NCBI GenBank assembly: GCA_959026535.1 | Contig: CAUFMB010000044.1 | Location: 1-17,131, forward strand | DNA length: 17,131 nt | Source of the DNA: an uncultured Collinsella sp. | GTDB lineage: Bacteria; Actinomycetota; Coriobacteriia; Coriobacteriales; Coriobacteriaceae | Direction of reading: 5' to 3' | In this document: in pieces, positions 6,871 through 14,735 of the stretch | Position numbering within the stretch: position 1 is the first letter of the stretch | Layout of the letters: every line of letters starts with the position of its first letter | Notes under the pieces: generated by a model | What the model was told of the DNA's origin: nothing | The model's database searches: none | Seen by the model: the letters and a program-made list of their open reading frames with translations, nothing else | Position numbers and translations under genes: made by a program

Positions 6871-7473
6871 CTAGTGCACCAGTTTGCCAAATTGAATAGC
6901 GCGAACAATCAGCGTTACGCCAAACACCAGCAGTGCGGTGCCGCTAAAGATGACGAGCATCTTGGCCGACCACAGCGGATAGATAAACACGAACATGCCG
7001 GCGATGATGGAGAGCGCGCCGCTCAGGATGGCGAGGGCACGGTTGGACGAAAGCTCGGACTCCAGAATGGACATGACACCTTCGACGATCCAGCCAAAGC
7101 CGGCCACGATAACCACCATCGTGGTGAGCGTCGCGGTCGAGAAGGCCTGGTTGCGCAGGATTATGACGCCGCCCAAGATAATGAGTAGGTTGGAGATGAT
7201 GCTCGTCACGCGCCAGCCGGTGGGCAGCAGTGGCTCGAAAACAGCGGTAAACAGCCTGATCGCGGCCGTGATCACAAAGTAGAAGCCCAAGACGGTCGTT
7301 AGGAAGACGAGGGACTTGGCTGGCGCAAACAGCAGTGCGATGCCGGTGACGAGCGCCAAGACGCCCGTGATGGCGTAAATCCAGCGCACGGCCTTGACGG
7401 CCTTGCCTGCCATGCTTTTCTCGTCAAATCCAAACTGGCTCGATTTTTGGTCATCGTTCTTAAAGATGCCCAT
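6871..7473 (-). CDS. HdeD-like (DUF308) integral membrane protein
   Basis: The 200-residue protein has six predicted hydrophobic helices in pairs (from about residue 34 to 192), with Gly-rich turns such as ITGVLALVTGIALL and LGGVIILRN, as in the HdeD/DUF308 family. HdeD in enterobacteria is linked to acid resistance, but the role here is unknown. The start at 7473 is chosen because AAAGGAGA lies 5-12 bases upstream and the N-terminus (MGIFKNDDQKSS) is a plausible soluble tail. The longer in-frame start at 7572 would place that ribosome site inside the gene. It is the first gene of a two-gene operon with the DUF188 gene. Confidence 0.85.
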   Translation of the reverse strand: MGIFKNDDQKSSQFGFDEKSMAGKAVKAVRWIYAITGVLALVTGIALLFAPAKSLVFLTTVLGFYFVITAAIRLFTAVFEPLLPTGWRVTSIISNLLIILGGVIILRNQAFSTATLTTMVVIVAGFGWIVEGVMSILESELSSNRALAILSGALSIIAGMFVFIYPLWSAKMLVIFSGTALLVFGVTLIVRAIQFGKLVH

Positions 7474-7690
7474 AATGTCTCCTTTCCGTGCGGTGCACGT
7501 CGCGTTCATTGCTCTCCGTGCGGCGTACGCCAAAAGTGCTGCAACAAGTATCGCCCAAGGGCGCCGATGCATGGGGCGGGAAGGACGAATTGCCGCCCCA
7601 CATTCCCGAATTGTTACTTTTGTTCCCGCTCCAGTGAGGATTAATCAACAATTGTAGAACATTGCGGCCCTGTTCGTTATTGCCTACGTT

Positions 7691-7709
7691 TTAGGTTAGA
7701 TTTTCCTAA
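7691..7709 (+). promoter_or_regulatory. DtxR/IdeR-box-like site before the nitroreductase
   Basis: TTAGGTTAGATTTTCCTAA agrees at 15 of 19 positions with the classical DtxR/IdeR box TTAGGTTAGSCTAACCTAA, including a perfect left half and the CCTAA end. It lies 28 bp upstream of the nitroreductase ATG, where the core promoter must be. The DtxR-family protein encoded at 188-577 is the obvious candidate ligand. Binding is inference. Confidence 0.5.
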
Positions 7710-7737
7710 GAACAATTGCCCGAAATTGGGGGTCCCT

Positions 7738-8409
7738 ATGAACGAAACAGTTCCCGCGGCGCCGTCTAGCGCGGAGTCGATGGCAAAGCAAGGTTGCGAA
7801 AAGCTCGGCCTGGACACGTTTGACGCGCTGGTCCGCCGCGCCCGTACGTGCCGTCGCTTTGACGAGTCCATGCGCGTGCCGCGCGAGTTTTTGCTCGAGC
7901 TGGCGGAACTGGCGCACCTGGCTCCCTGCGGCGCCAATGCTCAGCGTCTGCGTTTTCATGTGGTAAGCGGTTCCGAGGACTGCGCTCGCGTGTTTGACGA
8001 GCTTGCATGGGCCGGCGCGCTTAAGGACTGGTCGGGTCCTGCCGAGGGCGAGCGCCCGACCGGCTACATCGCGATTCTTGCCGAGCGCGCCGTTCCGGGC
8101 AAGCCCGCCGCTCCTATTACCGAGGTCGACACGGGCATTGCCGCGCAGACGATGATGCTCGCCGCCCGCAGCGCCACGCCCGAGGTGGCAGCCTGCATGT
8201 TCAAGGCCTTTACGCCCCACGCGATCGATGCCATGGGGCTCGATAACGACAAGTATGAGCTCAAGCTGATCATGGCGTTTGGCGTTCCGGCCGAGACACA
8301 GGTGATCGATGCGATCGATTCCAACCCCGACGGCTCCATCAATTATTGGCGCGACGAGGCGCAGGTGCACCACGTACCCAAGCGCTCGCTTGTCGACGTA
8401 CTGGTGTAG
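7738..8409 (+). CDS. Nitroreductase-family FMN oxidoreductase
   Basis: The protein is 223 residues. Residues 31-44 (LVRRARTCRRFDES) match the family's Arg-Ser-x-Arg-like FMN phosphate motif, LAPCGANAQRLRF (61-73) matches the APSxxNxQPW-type segment, and VDTGIAAQTMMLAA matches the conserved dimer/FMN helix. It is a cytoplasmic NAD(P)H-dependent flavoprotein with unknown natural substrate. The C-terminus ends soon after the core. The ATG at 7738 is favoured because a G-rich stretch (GGGGG) precedes it at 6-8 bases; an in-frame TTG at 7726 is less likely. It is probably monocistronic and possibly iron/manganese regulated through the box just upstream. Confidence 0.85.
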   Translation: MNETVPAAPSSAESMAKQGCEKLGLDTFDALVRRARTCRRFDESMRVPREFLLELAELAHLAPCGANAQRLRFHVVSGSEDCARVFDELAWAGALKDWSGPAEGERPTGYIAILAERAVPGKPAAPITEVDTGIAAQTMMLAARSATPEVAACMFKAFTPHAIDAMGLDNDKYELKLIMAFGVPAETQVIDAIDSNPDGSINYWRDEAQVHHVPKRSLVDVLV

Positions 8410-8441
8410 TTGAGCGTCACCGCGGTGTGATCCGGCGGTAA

Positions 8442-8476
8442 ACCACCACAAAGGTACCTGTCCCCTTTGCGGTGGT
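8442..8476 (+). other. Intergenic hairpin between nitroreductase and phosphatase genes
   Basis: ACCACCACAAAGG (8442-8454) pairs with CCTTTGCGGTGGT (8464-8476) with one internal mismatch. No T-tract follows. It may be a weak terminator, or one copy of a dispersed intergenic palindrome; no second copy exists in this window. Confidence 0.55.
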
Positions 8477-8491
8477 GCGAGGGGAGGACGT

Positions 8492-9034
8492 GTGGCAGAT
8501 TTGTATTTGGTGCGGCATGGGCAGACTGAGCTCAATGTGCAGAACATTTTGCAGGGTGGGCACGATTCGCCGCTTACGGCGCGCGGGCGCGAGCAGGCGC
8601 TGGCGACGCGCGCGGCGTTTGAGGCGCGTGGCGTGACCTTTGACCGTGTGTATTCCTCCCCGTTGGGCCGGGCGCGGCGTACGGCTGAGCTAATTGCTGG
8701 TGAGGGCCGCTCGATAGAGCTGGTCGATGACCTGCGCGAGTGGCATTTGGGCTCGCTGGAGGGTACATCAAATCGCGAGATGCCGCCGCAGCCCTGGGGT
8801 GATTATCCGGTGGCCTTTGGTGGCGAGTCTGAAGGCGAGCTCCAGTCGCGCATGGTCGCGGCGCTGTCCCACATCATGGCCAGGCCGCAGCACGACTGTG
8901 TGCTGGCAGTTTCCCACGGCTCTTCCTGCCAGGAGTTTCTTGAGTATGTGACTGGCAGGGGAGAGCTACCCGACAACGGTGCCGTGCTTCATTTTGGCTA
9001 TTGCGACGGTGCGTTTTCGCTCCTTGATTGGTAA
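8492..9034 (+). CDS. Histidine phosphatase (phosphoglycerate-mutase-like), copy 1
   Basis: The 180-residue protein has the branch-1 histidine phosphatase core: catalytic LVRHGQT (H9), phosphate-binding R60 in SSPLGRARRTAE, acid/base E83 in LREWHLGSLEG, and second histidine H142 in VSHGSS. It is shorter than classical dPGM (about 230-250) and lacks the mutase insertions, so a phosphatase acting on a small phosphorylated metabolite is more likely than a glycolytic mutase. The start is GTG, chosen because GGGGAGGA lies just upstream and the frame begins at the conserved beta strand. It forms an operon with copy 2, 17 bases downstream. Confidence 0.88.
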   Translation: MADLYLVRHGQTELNVQNILQGGHDSPLTARGREQALATRAAFEARGVTFDRVYSSPLGRARRTAELIAGEGRSIELVDDLREWHLGSLEGTSNREMPPQPWGDYPVAFGGESEGELQSRMVAALSHIMARPQHDCVLAVSHGSSCQEFLEYVTGRGELPDNGAVLHFGYCDGAFSLLDW

Positions 9035-9051
9035 CGAACGAAAGGACCCCT

Positions 9052-9687
9052 ATGAATAAAGACCTGTATCTGGTTCGTCATGGGCAGACAATATTCAACC
9101 TTAAGCGCATTATTCAGGGTTGGAGTGACTCGCCGCTTACGCAGTTGGGTTGCGACCAGGCGGCGCGTGCCGGCATGTTCTTGCGTGCGCGCGGCATTGA
9201 ACCCGATCATGCCTACACCTCCACACTTCATCGCACCGAGCAGACTATCGTCAACCTGTGGCCGGGCTTGGCGTACGAGCGCCTGGACGGTCTGCGTGAG
9301 TGGTTCTTTGGCGACTTTGAGGCCGAGCGCGTGATGCTTATGCCCGAGCGCCCGTGGCGAGATTTCTATCGTCAGTTTGGCGGCGAGGGCCAGATGCAGG
9401 TGCGCGAGCGCATGGCGGCGACGATAACCGATCTTATGCGACGTCCGGACCACGAGTGCGTGCTCGCGGTGAGCCACGGTTCGGCTATCAAGGAGTTTTT
9501 GGACCACGTGCGGGGCGCGGCGGCCGACGAGCGCGAACGCGTGCCGGGCAACTGCTCAGTGCTGCATTTTGCGTTTGACGATGCGGCCGATACGTTTGAA
9601 CTGGTCGAAGTCTTTACGCAGGAAGACTACGCGCGCGAGCTGGGGCTTGAACCGCTCGTGGCGGCGGCAGGTCCGCAGCGTGGATAA
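9052..9687 (+). CDS. Histidine phosphatase (phosphoglycerate-mutase-like), copy 2
   Basis: This 211-residue paralogue of the preceding gene shares the DLYLVRHGQT start, DSPLT, LREW and CVLAVSHGS segments. Catalytic residues H10, R61, E83 and H142 are all present. It carries an extra C-terminal tail (about 155-211) ending in an Ala/Gly-rich stretch. The pair looks like a diverged tandem duplication, with likely different substrates. The ATG at 9052 has AAAGGA 6-11 bases upstream; an in-frame GTG at 9028 would overlap the first gene's stop and is unlikely. It is the last gene before a shared terminator. Confidence 0.88.
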   Translation: MNKDLYLVRHGQTIFNLKRIIQGWSDSPLTQLGCDQAARAGMFLRARGIEPDHAYTSTLHRTEQTIVNLWPGLAYERLDGLREWFFGDFEAERVMLMPERPWRDFYRQFGGEGQMQVRERMAATITDLMRRPDHECVLAVSHGSAIKEFLDHVRGAAADERERVPGNCSVLHFAFDDAADTFELVEVFTQEDYARELGLEPLVAAAGPQRG

Positions 9688-9731
9688 CGCTGACGTTGCG
9701 GCCCGGTTTACCGGCGTAATTGTTTGATGCG

Positions 9732-9779
9732 AAAAGGGCGGAGGTGCATGCGTTTGCTGCATCTCCGCCCCTTGTTTGT
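9732..9779. terminator. Bidirectional terminator between convergent genes
   Basis: GGGCGGAGGTGCA (9736-9748) pairs with TGCATCTCCGCCC (9758-9770), one G-T pair. A T-rich tail (CTTGTTTGTTT) follows on the plus side and AAAA precedes on the minus side. It serves the phosphatase pair and the DUF1015-like gene. Confidence 0.88.
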
Positions 9780-9816
9780 TTGGATGCTGGGTTTTCCAGC
9801 TTAGCGTTTGAGTTCG

Positions 9817-10506
9817 CTAGAACCGTGAGACCTGGTGAGTGAGCAGACCCGTCGGAACCTGCGGCGCGCTGCCGCTGACCTGCGCGGCGGGGAACAGCAC
9901 GGCTACAGCAAAGTTGAACGGCTCTTTGCCAGAGTAGGCGCCGGCAGCGCGGGCCTCGTCGGCCAGAATCTGCGATGCCCCAGCCAGTGCGGCGACATAG
10001 GCGGAGTCACCGGCGAACACCGGGTCGGGCGCCTGATCGAGCATGGCACGGATGGCGGCAACGGCGTCCTCGCGCTTGACCTCCCACACGCGATGTGTGA
10101 CGCCCGCGGGATCGGTGACGGCGTAGAGCGATGCGCCCTCTTTGGCAGCGCTCAAAATGATATCCATGACGGGCGACGCCTCGTAGGCGAGCGACACGGG
10201 GCGCGGCTGCACCTTGAGCTCGGCGATCGCGCGCGCGGTGGCGAGTGCGTCGATGCTCTCGGCGGCAGCCTCGTCGCCGCCCGTCAGCACGTTAACCGGG
10301 CAAATCGCCACGACACCCGTCACGCGTCCCGGCTCTCCGGAGCATTCGTACACGTAATACGCCGCGCCCGGATCTTTGAGCATAAGCCCATCGGTAATCG
10401 CGCCGCGCAGGGCTCCGCTGTCACTCAGGATGCTGTCCATCGCAGGCAGCGCCTCGAGCACGCGGTCCTGAGCTGGGCGGATGCAGGGAAACGGAAGTGC
10501 TTTCAT
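9817..10506 (-). CDS. Short, degenerate DUF1015-family protein
   Basis: The 229-residue protein starts like DUF1015 proteins (KALPFPCIRPAQDRV) and keeps AAYYVYECSGEPGRVTGVVAI (about 49-69) and the following strands. Full-length members, from memory, are about 400 residues and carry a DGHHRY-like motif. Here the equivalent position (VFAGDSAYVAAL) has lost it, and the protein stops near the usual P-T-H-R segment (PTGLLTHQVSRF). It therefore looks like a shortened, possibly inactive or repurposed member. The reading frame itself is intact with normal codon use. It lies 39 bases after the M20 peptidase stop, probably in one operon and near serA/serC, a common location for the family. The function is not known. 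Confidence 0.7.
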   Translation of the reverse strand: MKALPFPCIRPAQDRVLEALPAMDSILSDSGALRGAITDGLMLKDPGAAYYVYECSGEPGRVTGVVAICPVNVLTGGDEAAAESIDALATARAIAELKVQPRPVSLAYEASPVMDIILSAAKEGASLYAVTDPAGVTHRVWEVKREDAVAAIRAMLDQAPDPVFAGDSAYVAALAGASQILADEARAAGAYSGKEPFNFAVAVLFPAAQVSGSAPQVPTGLLTHQVSRF

Positions 10507-10545
10507 GGGCGGTCCTAACGCGCGAGTCGGTTTGTTCGCGGCTTA

Positions 10546-11766
10546 TTATGCCCCAACTTGGCCGCTTGCGTCCCAGAGCGTGTTATCGGCAAGCGCGATG
10601 AGCACGTTTTGGCAGCGAACGATATCGGCATGGGGCACATACTCGTTGGGCTTGTGCGCGAGCGCCAACGAGCCGGGGCCGTAGCTCATACAATTGCGGT
10701 TGCCTGTCTTGCCGGCAATGACGGCGGTATCGGTGTAGCCGGTAAAGAAGCCGACGGTCGTGTCCGCGTCCGTTACGTCATCGGCGGCACGCTTGAGCGC
10801 TGCTAGAAGGGGAGAGTTCGGGTTGCGCTCGATGGCGGGGCGGTCGCCCGTCACGGTGTAGCTGCCATGGCAACCGGGAACGGTGGCTTCGGCGACGGCG
10901 ATGGCATGCTCGACCATATTGATTGCGGCGGCCGTATCGGTCGGCGGGGTCAGGCGCATGTCGACCCAAACTTTGGCGCGGTCGGGTACGACGTAGGGGC
11001 GATATCCGCCCTCGATTTGGCCAAACGTGATGGTCGAAGGCCCCAGCTCATCGTGCGCGGGCAGCGCCATAAACGCGCGACGAAGCGAACACACGACCTC
11101 GGCCATGGCGGCGACGGCATCCGCGCCCTTCCAAGGCTGGCTCGCATGCGCCGTCACGCCAGCCATTTCAATCTCGAACCACGTGCGACCCTTGTGCGCC
11201 ACCTGGATCTGCCCGTCGGTGGGCTCGGTGTCCAGCACCCATTCGCGCGAGCCGACCCAGCCAGCATCGATCGCGGCCTCTGAGCCGCGCATAAAGTCTT
11301 CCTCGTCGACCGAGCAGATGAGCGAAAAGCCGCGGCGTGGCAGCGCGCCATCCGCCGCCACGCGCTCGAGCGTATGGACCAGTGCGGCAATGGCGCAGGC
11401 CAGGCCACCCTTCATATCGCAGGCACCGCGGCCATAGAGTTTATCGTTGCGCACGATCGCTCCGAGCGGCGGAATGTCCGCGTCCCAGCCATCGCCCAGT
11501 GTAACGGTATCCATATGGCAGATATAGACGAGCCGTGGCTCGTCGCTCAGTCCCGGCACGGTGACCATAAGGTTGCGGCGCCCGGGCAGCACCTCGAGTT
11601 CCTCAACCTGCACGGCATCGAGTACCGGATGGCTCAGCTGCGCCAACCGTTCCTCAACCAACGCTTTGATATAGCGTTCAATCTCGCCCTCATACGCACC
11701 TGGGTCGGAACTGTCGATCCGCACGAGCCCTTGCGTAAGCCGCCAGGCAAAATCTGTATCAACCAT
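10546..11766 (-). CDS. M20-family metallopeptidase (ArgE/DapE/CPG2-like)
   Basis: The 406-residue cytoplasmic zinc hydrolase has a complete M20 active site: H84 in CHMDTV, bridging D117 in RGACDMKGG, catalytic E155 and ligand E156 in VDEED, an acidic ligand in LDTEPTD (D179/E181), and H371 in LAHKPNEYV. The lid/dimerisation domain runs from about 190 to 300 (GVTAHASQPWKGADAV). It may be a deacylase or dipeptidase; acetylornithine deacetylase, desuccinylase and peptidase members are too alike to separate here. The ATG at 11766 is preceded by GAGGTG; longer in-frame starts would run through the dyad and terminator upstream. It probably heads an operon with the DUF1015-like gene. Confidence 0.9.
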   Translation of the reverse strand: MVDTDFAWRLTQGLVRIDSSDPGAYEGEIERYIKALVEERLAQLSHPVLDAVQVEELEVLPGRRNLMVTVPGLSDEPRLVYICHMDTVTLGDGWDADIPPLGAIVRNDKLYGRGACDMKGGLACAIAALVHTLERVAADGALPRRGFSLICSVDEEDFMRGSEAAIDAGWVGSREWVLDTEPTDGQIQVAHKGRTWFEIEMAGVTAHASQPWKGADAVAAMAEVVCSLRRAFMALPAHDELGPSTITFGQIEGGYRPYVVPDRAKVWVDMRLTPPTDTAAAINMVEHAIAVAEATVPGCHGSYTVTGDRPAIERNPNSPLLAALKRAADDVTDADTTVGFFTGYTDTAVIAGKTGNRNCMSYGPGSLALAHKPNEYVPHADIVRCQNVLIALADNTLWDASGQVGA

Positions 11767-11792
11767 AGGCACCTCACAGATAGTTAGGTCAA

Positions 11793-11807
11793 CATACAGA
11801 TTGTATG
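11793..11807 (-). promoter_or_regulatory. Perfect dyad upstream of the M20 peptidase
   Basis: CATACA-GAT-TGTATG is a perfect inverted repeat 27 bases before the peptidase start codon. It overlaps a TACAAT -10-like hexamer on the minus strand. It could be an operator for a dimeric regulator; the -35 is unclear. Confidence 0.4.
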
Positions 11808-11844
11808 CCAAGAAGCGGCTCGGCGCATTTAATGGAGCGCTCAC

Positions 11845-11881
11845 AAAAACGGGGGCGCCTCTCGTGCGAAAGGCACCCCCG
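11845..11881 (-). terminator. Terminator after serA
   Basis: CGGGGGCGCCT (11850-11860) pairs with AGGCACCCCCG (11871-11881) with one mismatch, and on the minus strand is followed by TTTTT. It lies about 60 bases past the serA stop codon, so serC-serA ends here and the M20 gene needs its own promoter. Confidence 0.9.
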
Positions 11882-11943
11882 CGGGCATTCAATGTCAGTG
11901 ACGGGCAGGCCACATGGGGAGCTGCCCGTCAGGTCAGTCGGCG

Positions 11944-13107
11944 CTACTTGATCACGCGCACGCGATACATCGACGGAATCTGCTTGAGCGCCTCGATGGT
12001 GCTGCTGTCCAGGTGCTCATCGGTGTCGAACATGGTGTAGGCGTTCTCGCCGGCGGACTCGTTGGTCATACGCTGCACGTTGGCGTTGTCTTTGGCCAGG
12101 ATTGCCGTGATCTGGCCGATCATGTTGGGCACGTTGGCGTGCAGGCAGGCGATGCGGCTTGCGGCGCGCGCCTTGCCCATGCTGCAGGCAGGATAGTTGA
12201 CGCTGTGCGCGATATTGCCGTTCTCCAGGTAATCCTTGAGCTCGCTGATGGCCATGTCGGCGCAGTTGGCCTCGGCTTCGCCGGTGCCGGCGCCCGAGTG
12301 CGTGGTGATAAACGTATTGGGCATCTTGACCGTCTTGGGCGTGGCGAAGTCGCAGCTAAACCAGCTGAGCTTGCCCTCGCGCAGGGCAGCGTCGACGGCA
12401 TCCTCGTCAATGATGGTTTCGCGCGCGTAGTTGATGAGCACGGCGTCGGGTGCCAGCAGGTTAATCTGCTCGGTGCTGATCATGCCGATGGTGTCTGCCT
12501 TGCTGGGCACGTGCACGGTGAGGTAGTCGCAGCCGCGGCATAGATCCTCGAGCGTGCCCACGCGCTGCACCTCGCGGCTCAGCACCCACGCGTGCTCGAC
12601 GGAAATGAACGGGTCGTAGCCGTAGACATCCATGCCCAGGTCGACGCAGGCGTTGGCGACCTTGGAGCCTACGTTGCCCAGACCGATGACGCCGATGCGC
12701 TTGCCTTTAAGCTCGCGGCCCACAAAGGCCTTCTTGGCCTTTTCGGCATCGACCTGAATCTCGGGGTCGTCGGCGTTGTCGCGCACCCAGTTCATCGACT
12801 GTACTACGCCGCGGCTCGAGAGCACCAGCATGCCCAGGACGAGCTCCTTGACGGCATTGCTATTGGCGCCGGGGGAGTTAAAGACGACGACGCCCTTCTT
12901 GGCGTACTCCTCGACGGGGATGTTGTTGACGCCGGCGCCGCAGCGGGCGATGGCGCGGATGCCCTCGGGCAGCTCGTAGCCGTGCAGGTCGGTGGAGCGC
13001 ATCAGGATGGCGTCGGCCTCCTCGGCTGTGCCCACAAACTCGTAGCCCTCGCCAAACTCGACTTTGCCGTCTTTGGTAATGTCATCGATGGTTTTGATCT
13101 TGCGCAT
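11944..13107 (-). CDS. serA: D-3-phosphoglycerate dehydrogenase
   Basis: The 387-residue enzyme oxidises 3-phosphoglycerate to 3-phosphohydroxypyruvate, the first step of serine synthesis. The order is substrate domain, Rossmann domain with GLGNVG (142-147) and D165 for NAD, catalytic R229 (NYARET) and H270 (TTHSG), then a C-terminal ACT domain (about 315-387), a usual serine-feedback site. The classic catalytic Glu of the E-x-P segment is replaced (DFATPKTVKMPN). The strong match to EAEANCADMAISELKDYLENGNI suggests a clostridial-type SerA branch in which this region also differs, so I expect an active enzyme. AAGGAG precedes the ATG. It follows serC by 69 bases in the same operon. Confidence 0.95.
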   Translation of the reverse strand: MRKIKTIDDITKDGKVEFGEGYEFVGTAEEADAILMRSTDLHGYELPEGIRAIARCGAGVNNIPVEEYAKKGVVVFNSPGANSNAVKELVLGMLVLSSRGVVQSMNWVRDNADDPEIQVDAEKAKKAFVGRELKGKRIGVIGLGNVGSKVANACVDLGMDVYGYDPFISVEHAWVLSREVQRVGTLEDLCRGCDYLTVHVPSKADTIGMISTEQINLLAPDAVLINYARETIIDEDAVDAALREGKLSWFSCDFATPKTVKMPNTFITTHSGAGTGEAEANCADMAISELKDYLENGNIAHSVNYPACSMGKARAASRIACLHANVPNMIGQITAILAKDNANVQRMTNESAGENAYTMFDTDEHLDSSTIEALKQIPSMYRVRVIK

Positions 13108-13176
13108 GGAAAACTCCTTAGCAGGTTTGTCTAAAAGAAGTGGTTTGAAGTGGCTGGTCGGCCCGCGGATTGCGGG

Positions 13177-14301
13177 CTAGTTAGATCGCGGACTCAAACT
13201 ATGCTGTGCTTCGAAGTCCTTCATGTACGAGGCCAGGGCCTGCACGTCCTCCATGGTTACGGCGTTGTAGACGCTGGCGCGCATGCCGCCCACCAGACGA
13301 TGGCCCTTGACGTTTTGAATCTGGTGCTCGGCCGCGCCTGCGACAAAGGCCGCGTCGAGTTCGGCGTCGCCGGTGCGGAAGGTGACGTTGGCGATGGAGC
13401 GGCTGCCCTCCTGCGTGGTGCCATGGAACAGCTCGCTGTGCTCGAGCAGGTCATAGAGCAGATTGGCCTTGGCCCAGTTTCGCTCGGCCATGGCTGCAAG
13501 TCCGCCGGTTTGCTCGACCCAGTGGAACACCTTGCCGCACACGTAGATGCCAAAGGTGTTGGGCGTGTTGAGCATGGAGTCCTTTGCGGCCTGGGTCTTA
13601 AGGTCCATGTACTGCGGCGTCTGCGCAAAGGCGGGGCCGTCGGCGATGAGGTCGTCGCGCACGATGACCACGGTCACGCCCGCGGCACCGGCGTTTTTCT
13701 GCGCGCCGGCGTAAATGAGCCCGTAGCGCTCAACGTCGAGCGGCTGCGACAGAAAGCAGCTCGAGACATCGGCGACCAGCGGCACATCGCCGCAAGCGGG
13801 CAGCTCGTGGTACATGGTGCCAAAGATAGTGTTGTTCTGGCAGATGTAGACGTAGTCGAGCCCGTCGCCCGCGGTCTCGGCGGCAATGCGCGCGTTTATG
13901 TCGGCCATGTCGGGGATGCGATCGAAGTTGGTGTCCTCGGAGCTCGCGAGCAGCACAGCCTCACCGTACTTGGCGGCTTCTTTGTATGCCTTGTTGGCAA
14001 AGTTGCCGGTCACGATGTAGCCGGCGCGGCCGCGGCGCATGAGGTTCATGGGGATGCCCGCAAACTGCAGTGTGGCGCCGCCCTGCAAAAACAGGACGCG
14101 GTAGTTGTCGGGGATGCTCAGCAGGCGACGCAGGGTTGCCTCGGCGTCGTCGATGATCTGCTGGTACATGCTAGATCGATGGCTCATCTCGAGCACGGAC
14201 ATGCCGCAACCGCGGTAGTCCATCATCTCGTCGGCGATCTCGGCGAGCACGCTTGTGGGCAGTGCGGCCGGGCCAGCTGAGAAGTTGTGCACACGTGCCA
14301 T
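13177..14301 (-). CDS. serC: Phosphoserine aminotransferase
   Basis: The 374-residue PLP enzyme converts 3-phosphohydroxypyruvate and glutamate to O-phosphoserine and 2-oxoglutarate. The HNFSAGPAALP start, MSHRS (39-43), FLQGGAT (71-77), D178 in VADVSSCF and the Schiff-base K202 in YAGAQKNAGAAG are all as in SerC. Its length is slightly above the usual 360 because of a short C-terminal tail. GAGG lies some 14 bases before the ATG. It leads the serC-serA pair. No serB is in the window, so the phosphatase step must be elsewhere; the two histidine phosphatases nearby are possible but unsupported candidates. Confidence 0.96.
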   Translation of the reverse strand: MARVHNFSAGPAALPTSVLAEIADEMMDYRGCGMSVLEMSHRSSMYQQIIDDAEATLRRLLSIPDNYRVLFLQGGATLQFAGIPMNLMRRGRAGYIVTGNFANKAYKEAAKYGEAVLLASSEDTNFDRIPDMADINARIAAETAGDGLDYVYICQNNTIFGTMYHELPACGDVPLVADVSSCFLSQPLDVERYGLIYAGAQKNAGAAGVTVVIVRDDLIADGPAFAQTPQYMDLKTQAAKDSMLNTPNTFGIYVCGKVFHWVEQTGGLAAMAERNWAKANLLYDLLEHSELFHGTTQEGSRSIANVTFRTGDAELDAAFVAGAAEHQIQNVKGHRLVGGMRASVYNAVTMEDVQALASYMKDFEAQHSLSPRSN

Positions 14302-14433
14302 CTTCTAGTTCCCCTCGTAGTCGTTTGAACGTTCGGGATACTTTAGCACAGTGGAGCGCCAGGCGCGACCACATCACGGTAAAACTCGAGTGCGCCGCTA
14401 TGATTTACAGGATGGTTACATGGGGGAGGGGGC

Positions 14434-14724
14434 TTACCTGATGGCTCGCATCCGATCTGCCTCGGCTTTTGCTTGTTTCCAGGGGCGCACGCGGTCTTTT
14501 ACGAGGTCATCGTAGCCGCGGGCGATGGATTGCTGAATGCGATCCTCGCGTTCCTGAATGGCGGTTAGTGCGCGCGTCTGCTCGTTATAGACCTCAGCAT
14601 CCATGACGACAAGCGACGCCGATCCGTTTTTGGTTAGGCAAACGGGCTCTTTGGTCTTGTGACAGCTATCCGCAATGGAGTCAAAGTTCCGTTGCAAATC
14701 GGAAATAGGCTTTACGGCGGGCAT
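14434..14724 (-). CDS. Phd/YefM-type antitoxin without visible toxin
   Basis: The 96-residue protein has a Phd/YefM fold N-terminus (VKPISDLQRNF, then EPVCLTKNGSASLVVMDAEVY, about 4-47) that binds operator DNA. A highly charged helical tail (about 50-96) would wrap a toxin. The start at 14724 is supported by AAGGAG 7-12 bases upstream; longer in-frame starts add a non-conserved leader. No RelE, Doc or other toxin frame follows: 132 bases separate it from serC, and upstream lies the BREX leader. It is thus an orphan antitoxin or one acting in trans. It lies at the junction of core and accessory DNA. Confidence 0.85.
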   Translation of the reverse strand: MPAVKPISDLQRNFDSIADSCHKTKEPVCLTKNGSASLVVMDAEVYNEQTRALTAIQEREDRIQQSIARGYDDLVKDRVRPWKQAKAEADRMRAIR

Positions 14725-14735
14725 ATGAAACTCCT

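Noticed and set aside
8451..8467. Palindrome-like AAGGTACCTGTCCCCTT core as a CRISPR or dispersed repeat
   Set aside because: No second copy occurs in the window. A faintly similar GAAGGGGACACAATACC near 14798 is too weak to count.
13150..14280. 376-codon plus-strand frame opposite serC
   Set aside because: It mirrors serC codons and has no recognisable domain or ribosome site; serC is unambiguous.
14302..14433. Possible toxin gene downstream of the antitoxin
   Set aside because: Only 132 bases separate the antitoxin from serC, and no frame there resembles RelE, Doc or another toxin.
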